Origin: Erysipelotrichaceae bacterium | Lineage (GTDB): Bacteria; Bacillota_I; Bacilli_A; RFN20; CAG-449 | DNA length: 58,076 nt | NCBI GenBank assembly: GCA_015059095.1 | Contig: SVBA01000011.1 | Coordinates: 1 to 58,076 of the forward strand | Reading direction: 5' to 3' | In this document: positions 1 to 8,390 of the stretch, piece by piece | Layout: each line of letters begins with the position of its first letter | Numbering within the stretch: position 1 is the first letter of the stretch | The notes under the pieces: model-generated | Databases searched by the model: none | Seen by the model: only the letters and a program-made list of their open reading frames with translations | Told to the model about the DNA's origin: nothing | Translations under genes and position numbers: made by a program

Positions 1-21
1 ATTTTGAAAAGATGTTAAATT

Positions 22-63
22 TAATGGGGTGACTTTTTTATAAAAAAATTTAAAACCCCATTA
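22..63. repeat. Inverted repeat at left edge
   Basis: A 9-bp perfect inverted repeat (TAATGGGGT at 22-30, ACCCCATTA at 55-63), extendable by a few weaker pairs, encloses an AT-rich loop. No T-run follows on either strand, so a terminator is not supported. No coding frame is recognisable in 1-98. It may be the tail of an upstream gene's 3' region. Confidence 0.35.
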
Positions 64-98
64 GATTTTACAGAACCGAAAAATTTAATTAATGAATT

Positions 99-124
99 AC
101 GTATATGAGAACATATACGTTTTT
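99..124 (+). terminator. Intrinsic terminator of the upstream (off-window) gene
   Basis: Perfect 9-bp stem (ACGTATATG / CATATACGT) with an AGAA loop at 99-120, followed by a T-run. It separates whatever lies to the left from the cassette beginning at 186. Confidence 0.7.
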
Positions 125-125
125 C

Positions 126-154
126 TTTACAAAAGTAAGTTTAGAATTTAAAAT
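126..154 (+). promoter_or_regulatory. Sigma-A-type promoter of the radical SAM cassette
   Basis: TTTACA at 126-131, a 17-nt spacer and TAAAAT at 149-154. The inferred start near 161 leaves a short leader containing the GGAGGA ribosome site at about 171-177 ahead of the ATG at 186. Confidence 0.6.
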
Positions 155-185
155 TAAATTAATAAATAATTGGAGGAATAATATT

Positions 186-785
186 ATGAAAATCCAAATA
201 AGAAGAGGAATGTTTGAAACGAATAGTTCTTCAGTTCATTCTTTAATCATCACTAATAAAAGAGATAAAGATAAAGATTATGAAAAAATGAAAAAAGAAG
301 AAGCTATATGGTATCCAGAGTATATTTATGAATCAAATTGCGTTCATACTAAAGAAGATAAAGTTTTAATGCTTGGAGGATTATTTGATTTTGAAAATGT
401 CGAAGGTGGCTGGTTGAAAGATGAATATAAAATCTTTATCAAAGTACTAAAAGATAATAATGAATTTGAATTAATTGAAAAACTAAAAGCTAATAAAGAA
501 GAATATAGAAAAGAAAGAGATGAACCTTATTGTACTAATTATTTTTGTGAAGGATGTCTAATTGAATGTTCATGTTCTTTTTATTCGAAATTTAATGAGT
601 ATTTTAGAAGCGGTTCACTAAATATGCGTGAATTAAGAAAAGACATTGGTGATTTAGGTCTTTCTGAAGAAGAACATGAAAAATTACTAAGAAAAATGTT
701 AAGAGAAAATAAAAAAGAATTATATAAAAAGATATATGATTTTATATATGGAGATGGATTAATCATACCTTATGCAACAATGTAA
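186..785 (+). CDS. FETNSSS-signature protein of unknown function
   Basis: A 199-residue soluble protein with no assigned function. The start at 186 is chosen because TGGAGGA lies just upstream; the frame stays open back to 105 but has no ribosome site there. The first 20 residues carry the signature FETNSSSVHSL (F10-L20). From memory this recurs in uncharacterised phage and bacterial proteins, but I cannot verify that here. A Cys cluster (C116, C121, C124, C128, C130) suggests a bound metal. The rest is charged and Lys/Glu-rich. The gene overlaps the radical SAM gene by 14 nt, so the two are probably co-translated. The protein could be a substrate or partner of that enzyme; this is inference. 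Confidence 0.6.
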   Translation: MKIQIRRGMFETNSSSVHSLIITNKRDKDKDYEKMKKEEAIWYPEYIYESNCVHTKEDKVLMLGGLFDFENVEGGWLKDEYKIFIKVLKDNNEFELIEKLKANKEEYRKERDEPYCTNYFCEGCLIECSCSFYSKFNEYFRSGSLNMRELRKDIGDLGLSEEEHEKLLRKMLRENKKELYKKIYDFIYGDGLIIPYATM

Positions 786-2172
786 ATTATTAAAAGAATA
801 TCAAAATGGAAATTACAAAGTAAGAATATATTCTGATGGAACAAAGATTAGATTTTCTAAAGATGATGAACTAATTTCAGAATTCCCAGAAAGCATCGAT
901 TTAAAAATTACTAATCGATGTGATTTAAGATGTCCAATGTGTCATGAAAAATCTACTCCTAGTGGAAAAAATGGTTCTTTTGATTATCCTTTCTTTGATA
1001 CTTTAGTTCCAGGTACTGAACTTGCTATTGGAGGAGGAAATCCTTTAGATCATGTTGATTTAGTTCCATTTTTAAAGAAAATGAAAGAAAAAGGAATTAT
1101 CTGTAATATTACAGTTAATCAAATTCATTTAGTTAGATTCAAAGAATTAATTCAAAAATTAATAGATGAAGAATTAGTCTATGGAGTAGGAATATCGGTT
1201 ACTAAAGATTTATTTGTTGAGGAAGTTATTGAATTTGCCAATAAGAACTCTAATTGTGTAATTCATGTTATTGTTGGAATTATTGAAAAGAAAGTACTAG
1301 ATAAATTATCTAATAAAGGATTAAAACTATTAATATTAGGCTATAAATATAGAGGCAGAGGAAAGTTCTATCTAACAGAAAAAAATGATGTTAATAAAGA
1401 GTATTTATTTAATAATATTTTAGAAATATCTAAATGTTTTGATATCGTTTCTTTTGATAATATGGCGATAGTTCAATTACGAATGAAACAAAAAATAGCA
1501 AACTTTGATGAGAACTTTATGGGTGAAGATGGTGATTTTACTATGTATATTGATTTAGTAAAAAAAGAGTTTGCAGTATCTTCGACTAGTGAAGATAGAT
1601 TTCCATTAATGGACAACATTAAAGATATGTTTAAAAAAGTTAAAGAATCTATTATTGAATATCATGTAGAATATTATCTTTCAAAAGACGAAGATGAAAT
1701 TTTATATTCCTCTTTAAAAGAAGATGATTCATTTACTTTTACTTTTAATGAAGAAACTAGAGAATGGGAATTTTGTCCTTTAAGACTAAGAGATATTTCT
1801 CGACAATTAGAAAAAATAGATGAGAATTTGGCAATCTTTATAACAATGGGTGTATTTGTTGAAGACTTATATAGAGAAATGTTTGGATTACGAATATTTG
1901 AAAAAAAGGAAAGAAAAGTAGAACCTGTTGAAGATCTAATTAATAGTTTAATAGAGTTTACTAAAGATCATTATAAACATGGTGTTGATAAGGACTTTTT
2001 ATTAAATCTTTCAATTAAAGAAGTAGAAAATGCTTATCATTGTGGCTATCTAGATTTAGTAGAAGAATACTATAATGATATTAATAATAGAAATTTAGAT
2101 TATATTCATATTGAGAAAACAGAAGATGATTATATTGTTAGAATTAAAGAAGAAGTATTGAAAGGAGAATAA
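772..2172 (+). CDS. Radical SAM enzyme, unassigned reaction
   Basis: A 466-residue protein with the radical SAM CxxxCxxC motif at C50, C54 and C57 (CDLRCPMC), which binds a 4Fe-4S cluster and S-adenosylmethionine, followed by a glycine-rich AIGGGNP segment of the kind that contacts SAM. Only the N-terminal half looks like the TIM-barrel core. The C-terminal half, rich in Glu/Lys with one CPL segment, is not a domain I recognise and has no clear SPASM Cys set. The ATG at 772 lies inside the preceding gene, with a GGAGATGG site 15-20 nt upstream. It sits two nucleotides before the TerB-like gene. Family is confident; substrate unknown. Confidence 0.85.
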   Translation: MQQCKLLKEYQNGNYKVRIYSDGTKIRFSKDDELISEFPESIDLKITNRCDLRCPMCHEKSTPSGKNGSFDYPFFDTLVPGTELAIGGGNPLDHVDLVPFLKKMKEKGIICNITVNQIHLVRFKELIQKLIDEELVYGVGISVTKDLFVEEVIEFANKNSNCVIHVIVGIIEKKVLDKLSNKGLKLLILGYKYRGRGKFYLTEKNDVNKEYLFNNILEISKCFDIVSFDNMAIVQLRMKQKIANFDENFMGEDGDFTMYIDLVKKEFAVSSTSEDRFPLMDNIKDMFKKVKESIIEYHVEYYLSKDEDEILYSSLKEDDSFTFTFNEETREWEFCPLRLRDISRQLEKIDENLAIFITMGVFVEDLYREMFGLRIFEKKERKVEPVEDLINSLIEFTKDHYKHGVDKDFLLNLSIKEVENAYHCGYLDLVEEYYNDINNRNLDYIHIEKTEDDYIVRIKEEVLKGE

Positions 2173-2174
2173 AT

Positions 2175-2597
2175 ATGGGAAAATACGAAAGTTTAATTAA
2201 TGCTTATGAATCTTGGGATTTAGATTCATTATGTAATGAAGCATATTATGTATCATGTGCTTTAAGAGATGATGTTGCTAGAAAATGTAGAGACGTTAGA
2301 GATCCTTTAACTGCAGCATTAATGATTGGAGCGTATTTTATGGATGCAGATGGAATGAGTGATGGTGATGAAGACGAATTATATAGAAGATTATTTAAGG
2401 GCGCACCAATGTCAGAATCTGGCTTTTATTGGTTAAGAGATTATCGTCAATACAATTGGGAACCATGGGTAATTAGCTATTTAAGAAGTTGCAATTCTTA
2501 TGAATTAGAAAACGCATTAAGATTCGGTATTATTGTTTGTGCTGCTGATGGATTTGTAAAAGATTCTGAAAGAGCTAGAATTTTAAGATGGGCATAA
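2175..2597 (+). CDS. TerB-like helical protein
   Basis: A 140-residue acidic protein. Two segments resemble the DG-x-D-x-x-E helix turn of TerB-like domains: MDADGMSDGDEDEL near residues 55-68 and CAADGFVKDSERARI near the C-terminus. TerB-fold proteins are small helical, metal-associated domains found in stress and phage-response loci. The resemblance is by eye and modest. The ATG follows the radical SAM stop by two nucleotides and AAAGGAGAA supplies the ribosome site, so it belongs to the same operon. Function is not known. Confidence 0.5.
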   Translation: MGKYESLINAYESWDLDSLCNEAYYVSCALRDDVARKCRDVRDPLTAALMIGAYFMDADGMSDGDEDELYRRLFKGAPMSESGFYWLRDYRQYNWEPWVISYLRSCNSYELENALRFGIIVCAADGFVKDSERARILRWA

Positions 2598-2601
2598 AAT
2601 T

Positions 2602-3492
2602 ATGAGTTATTTATACAAAAAAAGTTTAAGATTTAAAGCAGGTAAAAAAGAATACCAATATTCTTTAGGAAAAGATGAGTTACCATCATTTATGGGTGGT
2701 ATGTTTGGAAAGAGTGAAGAAATTAATGGAGTACAAGATTTTATTGATATTGTTAATGGAATTGAAGATGCTCATAATTTTTCATTTTTTGAACTTCCAC
2801 AAGAAGATTTAAATTTGATTTTAAAGTCTATTAATAAGAAAGTAATTACTTTTAAATATGTAGATATAAAGAGTAGTCAAAAAACTTTAGATTTAAGATA
2901 TTTAAAATTGTGTAAAAAATTAAATAGTGTAGATGTTCAATACTGCAATAAAAATGTAAAATTATGGAACATGAGATTTAATCATAAGTTAGAGGAAGTT
3001 TCTATTACAGATTGTAAAAGACTATTAAATCAAAAAGGTTTAATAGGATGTAAAGCATCTAAAGTAACTATTAAAAGATATTCTCATGGAACTCCAGATA
3101 CTAAAGAATTAAGAATAGGTGATTTTAAAGTATTTGAAACGATGCCAAACTTAGTTGAATTAGTTTTATTTATTAAAAAGAAACAAAATAAGAAAGATGA
3201 TTTAATTTCATTATCTAGATTACAAAACTTAAAGAAAATTTCTTTACCAAAAAATTATTTTTTCTTTAATCAATATGCGTGGTTAACTAGCAAACTTCCT
3301 AATGTTAATGGACTAGGATGTTATAAAGTAGAGTATGATCATGCTAATGAAATGGATGGGTATATCATTAATGGATCTAGAATGTGTTGGTATGTTAGAG
3401 GGTTTGAACAAGCTAAACTAAGAAAGTATCAAAGAAGATTTGATAAACTAGTTGAGCAATATAAAAACGAAGAAATACCACCGGTTTGTTAA
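2602..3492 (+). CDS. Leucine-rich-repeat-like protein, unknown
   Basis: A 296-residue protein without signal peptide or membrane segments. The middle (about residues 95-215) contains irregular LxxLxL strands such as LRYLKLCKKLNSVDV, LEEVSITDC, MPNLVELVLF and LQNLKKISLP, consistent with a degenerate leucine-rich repeat solenoid for protein binding. The C-terminal 60 residues are basic and aromatic. It starts four nucleotides after the TerB-like gene with only a weak ribosome site, implying translational coupling, and is the last gene before a strong terminator. No homologue is recognised with confidence. It may be a recognition subunit for the radical SAM enzyme; this is inference. Confidence 0.5.
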   Translation: MSYLYKKSLRFKAGKKEYQYSLGKDELPSFMGGMFGKSEEINGVQDFIDIVNGIEDAHNFSFFELPQEDLNLILKSINKKVITFKYVDIKSSQKTLDLRYLKLCKKLNSVDVQYCNKNVKLWNMRFNHKLEEVSITDCKRLLNQKGLIGCKASKVTIKRYSHGTPDTKELRIGDFKVFETMPNLVELVLFIKKKQNKKDDLISLSRLQNLKKISLPKNYFFFNQYAWLTSKLPNVNGLGCYKVEYDHANEMDGYIINGSRMCWYVRGFEQAKLRKYQRRFDKLVEQYKNEEIPPVC

Positions 3493-3500
3493 ACATAATA

Positions 3501-3536
3501 AAAGATGAGATTTTTGCTAAAAACCTCATCTTTTTA
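3501..3536. terminator. Bidirectional terminator, cassette / metQ
   Basis: AAAGATGAG at 3501-3509 pairs with CTCATCTTT at 3525-3533, with T-runs on both strands. It lies between the convergent LRR-like gene and metQ. Confidence 0.85.
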
Positions 3537-3540
3537 TTTA

Positions 3541-4398
3541 TTATAATAAGTTTTCGTAGTGATATAATACTGAATCACCAAATGTAGTTGAAATATAATT
3601 TTTAACTCTAACATCAGAACAAGCTTCAACTAATGCTTTTGTTTTAGGTGAATCTAAATTAGATTTTTTAACACAGATAATATTAGTTCTTTCTGAAATT
3701 GTTTCTTCAGTTGCTTTTTCTGAAAGTACAATTCTTTCACTTAGACCTCCACCAAAACCTGTCAAAGCAGTATTTCCAGGTATTACACCAAAGTTATAAT
3801 CTGGTAAATTAACACATAAGTTTGATTCTAAGATACAAGTTAATTTACAATCTTCATAACCTTCTAAGAATGTTACACAACTATTTGGATTTGTAGTATC
3901 AAAGTTTTCAAATTCTCCTTTTGAATTATAACAAGATTCGTTAATTGAAAGAATATCATAAGATGCTAATAAGAGTAGTGCTCTTTCAATATTAGAAACA
4001 TCATTAACAATTTCAATTGTTTCGCCATTATCTAATTTTTTATTTTCATCCTTATCTGAAGCGTATAAACATAATTTTTCATAATGAACTTTACAAGCTG
4101 CAGATAATTCTTTATCACCTTCAAAGTTATTGATGTTTAAGTAAGGAATATGTTGGAAGTAGTTAGCATCGTATTGATCTGTTGCTACTTCTGTATTTTG
4201 TATCGTCCAATCTAGAACATCAACTTCTAAAGTATAACCTTTTTCTTCTAAGATTGGTGCGACTGCTTCTTTTAATATTTTTGCATGTGGTAATTCACTA
4301 GCACATACGCTAATCGTTGTTTCTTTATTTTTACAAGAGGTTAATGTTGTTCCTCCTATTAATAATAAACTTGCAATAAATAATGTTAATTTTCTCAT
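3541..4398 (-). CDS. metQ: Methionine ABC transporter substrate-binding lipoprotein
   Basis: A 285-residue MetQ/NlpA-family lipoprotein that captures methionine outside the membrane and hands it to MetI. The N-terminus is a lipoprotein signal with lipobox LTSC (C22). The following ASELPHAKILKEAVAPILEE and DYNFGVIPGNTALTGFG segments are typical of the NlpA fold. Its ATG overlaps the metI stop in an ATGA junction, so MetI and MetQ are translationally coupled. It is the last gene of a T-box-controlled metN-metI-metQ operon. Length and order match the family. Confidence 0.93.
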   Translation of the reverse strand: MRKLTLFIASLLLIGGTTLTSCKNKETTISVCASELPHAKILKEAVAPILEEKGYTLEVDVLDWTIQNTEVATDQYDANYFQHIPYLNINNFEGDKELSAACKVHYEKLCLYASDKDENKKLDNGETIEIVNDVSNIERALLLLASYDILSINESCYNSKGEFENFDTTNPNSCVTFLEGYEDCKLTCILESNLCVNLPDYNFGVIPGNTALTGFGGGLSERIVLSEKATEETISERTNIICVKKSNLDSPKTKALVEACSDVRVKNYISTTFGDSVLYHYENLL

Positions 4399-5093
4399 TT
4401 TGCTTTTCTCCTTTTATCAATTTTTTTAGAAATTCTTTGACCTAATTCTTGAACTAATTGAACTAGTAATACAATTAAGATAATAGTGACTATTAGATTC
4501 CAGATGTCTGGATTTTTAAAGAACTCACTATAAGAAATAAAATATTTTGTATTGTTTTTGTAAAAACTATATGCTTTTGATATTAATCCACCTGCTCCAA
4601 AATCATAAGCAAATGCAGTGAAACCAATAATATTGATAGTTGCAACTGCAATACCATTAATTAAAGAAGGTTTTGCTTCTACTATTAACACTTTAGTTAT
4701 GATTTGCCAAGTGGAAGCTCCCATAGATTTGGCAGCTTCTATAACGCCACCATCTACCTCATTTAATGAACTTTCTACAATTCTAGAAACAAATCCAAAC
4801 GCTGCTACAAATATTGGGATAATCATAACATACCATTCGCCAGAACTTCTTCCTAGAATCAATCTAGTTAATGGGAGAAGTACTACGATTAATAATACGC
4901 AAGGAATAGAACGCATAATGTTAACAATTGTTCCTAAAATACCATTAATATATTTATTTGGTTTAATACCATTTTTAGATGTAATATTAAGAATAATACC
5001 AATAGGGAAACCAATAACGTAACTAAGGATTGTACCTATTACTGTCATACCGATAGTTTCTAATAGTGCGATTAATAATGCTTGAATGTTCAT
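4395..5093 (-). CDS. metI: Methionine ABC transporter permease
   Basis: A 232-residue membrane permease with about five transmembrane segments and the EAA-like cytoplasmic loop EAAKSMGASTWQIITKVLI that docks onto the MetN ATPase. It forms the channel for methionine import. The start shares one nucleotide with the metN stop (TAATG junction), and the TGA stop overlaps the metQ start. That TGA is direct evidence that TGA is a stop codon in this genome. Confidence 0.93.
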   Translation of the reverse strand: MNIQALLIALLETIGMTVIGTILSYVIGFPIGIILNITSKNGIKPNKYINGILGTIVNIMRSIPCVLLIVVLLPLTRLILGRSSGEWYVMIIPIFVAAFGFVSRIVESSLNEVDGGVIEAAKSMGASTWQIITKVLIVEAKPSLINGIAVATINIIGFTAFAYDFGAGGLISKAYSFYKNNTKYFISYSEFFKNPDIWNLIVTIILIVLLVQLVQELGQRISKKIDKRRKAK

Positions 5094-6067
5094 TATTTAG
5101 TCACCTCCTCGTATTTGATATTATGTAAATCTAAATATTTACGAAGTTTTGTAATATCTTTAGTCTTTTTAGGTAGTTTAAATACTAATTGACCATAAAT
5201 TTTTCCATCTATTACTTTTGTATCGGCAAACAAAATTGAAACTAATATTCCACATTCTTCAACAATATTTGCAACAATTGGTTCATCTGAATTACCATCA
5301 AAAGTTAATCTAATAGTTTTTTCTTCATCTAATTTCGTTCTAACATGATTAGAATAAATTAAGTTTTTTGCAATCTCAGTTTTTGGATTTAAGAATACAT
5401 CAGATAAGTCGCCTTCTTCTACAAGTTTAGAATTTGAAAGAATTGCAACTCGATTACAAATAGATTCAATAACATTAATTTGATGAGAAATCATAATGAT
5501 AGTTAAGCCTAATTCTTTATTTAATTCTTTTAATAACTTAAGAATAGATTCAGTAGTTTCTGGATCTAAAGCAGAAGTTCCTTCATCTGAAAGTAATACT
5601 TCTGGTTCAAGAACTAAGGCTCTAGCAATTGCAACTCTTTGAGCTTGACCGCCTGATAATTCGGAAGGGTAAGAATGGATTTTATCTAGCAATCCAACTC
5701 TTTCTAGTGCTTTTAAAGCTTTTTCTCTTTTATTAGGAATATTGTTAATTTCTAATGCAAATTCAACGTTTTTTAACACATCAACCTGTTGAAGTAAATT
5801 AAATGATTGAAAAATCATAGCAATTTTACTTTTGTTAGTTCTTTCAACTCTTTTTGTAGATGAACAAAGAAGTTGATTATTAAATAATATTTCACCTTCA
5901 TCAAATGTTTCTAAACCATTAATACATCTAACTAAAGTAGATTTTCCTGCACCACTTAATCCTAGAATTCCATAAATGTCACCTTGATTAATGGATAGAG
6001 AAATATTGTCTAATACTTTAAGTTCACCAAAAGATTTAGATAAATTTTTAATTTCAATTTTAGACAT
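5093..6067 (-). CDS. metN: Methionine ABC transporter ATP-binding protein
   Basis: A 324-residue ABC ATPase powering methionine import. Walker A GLSGAGKST, signature LSGGQAQR, and the Walker B region with SDEGTSALD are all visible in the first 230 residues. The C-terminal ~80 residues form a NIL-type domain that in this family senses methionine and inhibits transport. A good ribosome site (AAAGGAG) precedes the ATG. It is the first gene after the T-box leader, so transcription should depend on the charging of tRNA-Met. Confidence 0.93.
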   Translation of the reverse strand: MSKIEIKNLSKSFGELKVLDNISLSINQGDIYGILGLSGAGKSTLVRCINGLETFDEGEILFNNQLLCSSTKRVERTNKSKIAMIFQSFNLLQQVDVLKNVEFALEINNIPNKREKALKALERVGLLDKIHSYPSELSGGQAQRVAIARALVLEPEVLLSDEGTSALDPETTESILKLLKELNKELGLTIIMISHQINVIESICNRVAILSNSKLVEEGDLSDVFLNPKTEIAKNLIYSNHVRTKLDEEKTIRLTFDGNSDEPIVANIVEECGILVSILFADTKVIDGKIYGQLVFKLPKKTKDITKLRKYLDLHNIKYEEVTK

Positions 6068-6089
6068 ATCTAAACTCCTTTCTTTAAAT

Positions 6090-6345
6090 AAAAAACTCGT
6101 CCCTAGAAAAATCTAAGGACGAGATTATAATCAATAATCACGTGTTACCACCTTAATTCACCTATATAATCACTTATATAAGCCTCATAGAGTACTACAT
6201 ACTCATCTGCTATAACGGGCATTCCCGAATGATACTACATATCGCACCATTAGCTCAAAGGCCATGTTCAATCTTTTTCAGTTATCTTCTTTCACCAATT
6301 GAAGACTCTCTAGGAACTTAATTATAGATTTACTCTTCCTCATCT
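6090..6345 (-). promoter_or_regulatory. T-box leader, methionine specifier
   Basis: Read on the minus strand, the leader begins GAGGAAGAGTAAAT, continues with an AGAGAG/GGTGAAAGAAG distal loop region, then GAACATGG, whose ATG (6263-6265) sits where the specifier codon is expected after GAA. The T-box core AAGGTGGTAACACG (6141-6154) follows and would bind the uncharged tRNA acceptor end. It ends with a terminator hairpin (arms 6112-6123 and 6096-6107) and a T-run just before metN. Uncharged tRNA-Met should stabilise the antiterminator and switch on metNIQ. Confidence 0.93.
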
Positions 6346-6359
6346 ACGCTTATGTTAAG

Positions 6360-6388
6360 ATTATAAATGCTTTTTTTAATCTTGTAAA
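6360..6388 (-). promoter_or_regulatory. Promoter of the T-box-metNIQ unit
   Basis: On the minus strand, TTTACA (6383-6388), exactly 17 nt, then a consensus TATAAT (6360-6365). It starts eight nucleotides beyond the stop of the upstream HD gene, so read-through from that gene is also possible. Confidence 0.8.
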
Positions 6389-6395
6389 TAAAATT

Positions 6396-7064
6396 TTAAA
6401 ATAATTCCAATCCATTAATAATTAATTTGAATGATAAACCTAATTTAGCTGCTGCACGCTTAGATAAATTAGTTCTAGTTAAGAATATTTCAAAATATTC
6501 CATAACTGGAGAAATTTTCGTATCGATTTCTAGATTTAATGTTATCGTTTCTTCATTTACATTAATATCTAAATCAGATTTAACTACAGCATAGTTAACT
6601 CGATCATGAATGTCATCTTTATCTGGATGAAGATTTCTTACTCTAGAACGTCTAACATCTGTTTTGTCAGCTAGAATAAGAGCAGCAGTAATTGGATTAA
6701 TAGGGTAAGCAGCTGATTCATCATGATTTCCAATAGCTCCTATAATAGTCGCAATATCTTCTGCATCCATTCCTAAGTTAGTTAAAATAGTAAATGCCAT
6801 AATAGCACCTGTTTGACCATGATCTACACGATTAATAGTATTACCAATGTCATGCATATATGCTGCTATTTGGCCAAGTTCAATATCGTGCGATGGATAA
6901 TTTAAAGCACTCAATATTCTTTTTACAGTATCAGCACATTTTCCAACATGAGCAAATGAGTGATCTGTATATCCCATTGCTTCTAAAGATAAATCTGCTT
7001 TTGCTACATATGCATTAATTACATCATTATTTTTAATAGATTCGAAAGTAATTTGTTTTTTCAT
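6396..7064 (-). CDS. HD-domain phosphohydrolase
   Basis: A 222-residue cytosolic protein with the HD metal-binding set: H39, the H71-D72 pair in AAYMHDIGN, and a later GNHDES segment. HD proteins hydrolyse phosphate esters such as nucleotides, cyclic dinucleotides or (p)ppGpp. The C-terminal ~70 residues form a separate small domain I do not recognise. GAGGTG precedes the ATG. It is transcribed toward metNIQ but has its own leader, and no terminator separates them other than the T-box. The substrate cannot be told from the sequence. Confidence 0.75.
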   Translation of the reverse strand: MKKQITFESIKNNDVINAYVAKADLSLEAMGYTDHSFAHVGKCADTVKRILSALNYPSHDIELGQIAAYMHDIGNTINRVDHGQTGAIMAFTILTNLGMDAEDIATIIGAIGNHDESAAYPINPITAALILADKTDVRRSRVRNLHPDKDDIHDRVNYAVVKSDLDINVNEETITLNLEIDTKISPVMEYFEIFLTRTNLSKRAAAKLGLSFKLIINGLELF

Positions 7065-7167
7065 AGTTAATCACCTCTTTTTTATTTTAAAATTTTAAAA
7101 TAAATATATTAAAGAATATTTATTCATGAATTAAAAAATGTTATACTTGGCTTCGAGGTAAAAAAAT

Positions 7168-8379
7168 ATGAAAGTAGTAATTATTGGAGCAGGACCTAGT
7201 GGATTAATGTGCGCGATTAACGCTAGTAAGAATGGTCATGATGTAACAATTTTAGAAAAAAATGAAAAAGCAGGTAAAAAAATTTATATTACAGGAAAAG
7301 GTAGATGTAATATCACAAATAATTGTGATGTTAATGAATTTATGAATAACGTTGTAAGAAATAACCGCTTTTTATATTCTGCTATCAACACATTTAAACC
7401 AATTGATACTATTTCATTTTTTGAAGATAGAGGAGTACCATTAGTAACTGAAAGAGGTAATAGAGTATTTCCGCTTAGTTATAAAGCAAGCGATATAACT
7501 AGAGTATTAACAAATGAATGTCAAAAAAATAAAGTAAGAATCTATTATCATAGTGATATTTATAAAATTGAAAAAGTAAAAGAAAAATTTGTTGTAAGTT
7601 ATAATAAAATTTTACAGATTGAAGCTGATAAACTAGTTATTGCAACAGGTGGACTATCATATCCTTTAACAGGATCTACAGGTGATGGATATACATATGC
7701 TAAACAGTTTGGTCATAGTATTATTGATACTTATCCTAGTCTTTGTTGTTTAAGAGTAAGTGATAAAGTAAGCTATGACGCTGATGGATTAACTTTAAAA
7801 AATGTTTGTCTACACGCCTATAATGATAAGGTTAGATATTCTTTTGAAGGAGAAATGAATTTTGCAAAAGGAATTATAGATGGACCAATTGTTTTAAAAC
7901 TAAGTACCCTTATACAAGAAGAAAAGAATTTAAGATTGTTTGTAGATTTAAAAATGGCGTTAACTAAGGAACAATTAAATGAACGCTTAATTAGAGATTT
8001 TAGCCAAAATCCTAATCTTTCTTTAAAAGAAGAGTTAGGTAAATTACTACCTCCTCAAATGATTAAAGATTTCATTACTAGAATAAAAATGGAGCCATCA
8101 ATTAAGTTAAATTCTATTAGAAAAGAACAAAGAGAAAAAATTGTTTCATATTTAAAAAGATATGATTTAGATTATCTTGGTTTAGGAGGATATAATCGTG
8201 CGATTGTTACTAGAGGTGGAGTCAGTATTAAAGAAGTAAATCCAAAAACATTTGAATCTAAAATAGTGCCTAATTTATATTTTGTAGGTGAAGTTTTAGA
8301 TGTCGATGCATTCACAGGTGGATTTAATATGCAAATCGCATTATCAACAGGATTTACATGTGGAAAATATATGGTATAG
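7168..8379 (+). CDS. FAD-dependent oxidoreductase, HI0933/BaiN family
   Basis: A 403-residue flavoprotein. The N-terminus is a dinucleotide-binding GAGPSGL motif (residues 7-13) followed by GKGRCNITN, a hallmark of the HI0933/YhiN/BaiN family. The C-terminal FVGEVLDVDAFTGGFNMQIALSTG segment binds FAD in this family. Some members reduce bile-acid intermediates in gut bacteria; most have no known substrate. GAGGT precedes the ATG and a TATACT box lies at 7142-7147. It is followed closely by a membrane protein gene whose ribosome site overlaps this stop codon. Confidence 0.85.
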   Translation: MKVVIIGAGPSGLMCAINASKNGHDVTILEKNEKAGKKIYITGKGRCNITNNCDVNEFMNNVVRNNRFLYSAINTFKPIDTISFFEDRGVPLVTERGNRVFPLSYKASDITRVLTNECQKNKVRIYYHSDIYKIEKVKEKFVVSYNKILQIEADKLVIATGGLSYPLTGSTGDGYTYAKQFGHSIIDTYPSLCCLRVSDKVSYDADGLTLKNVCLHAYNDKVRYSFEGEMNFAKGIIDGPIVLKLSTLIQEEKNLRLFVDLKMALTKEQLNERLIRDFSQNPNLSLKEELGKLLPPQMIKDFITRIKMEPSIKLNSIRKEQREKIVSYLKRYDLDYLGLGGYNRAIVTRGGVSIKEVNPKTFESKIVPNLYFVGEVLDVDAFTGGFNMQIALSTGFTCGKYMV

Positions 8380-8390
8380 GAGAAAAGATT

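Noticed and set aside
4395-4398. Possible Mycoplasma-type code with TGA as Trp
   Set aside because: metI ends in TGA in a typical ATGA overlap with metQ, and Trp residues throughout the window use TGG.
8358-8390. Upstream start for the membrane protein at 8391
   Set aside because: It lies inside the flavoprotein gene without a ribosome site, whereas AGGAGA is correctly spaced before 8391.
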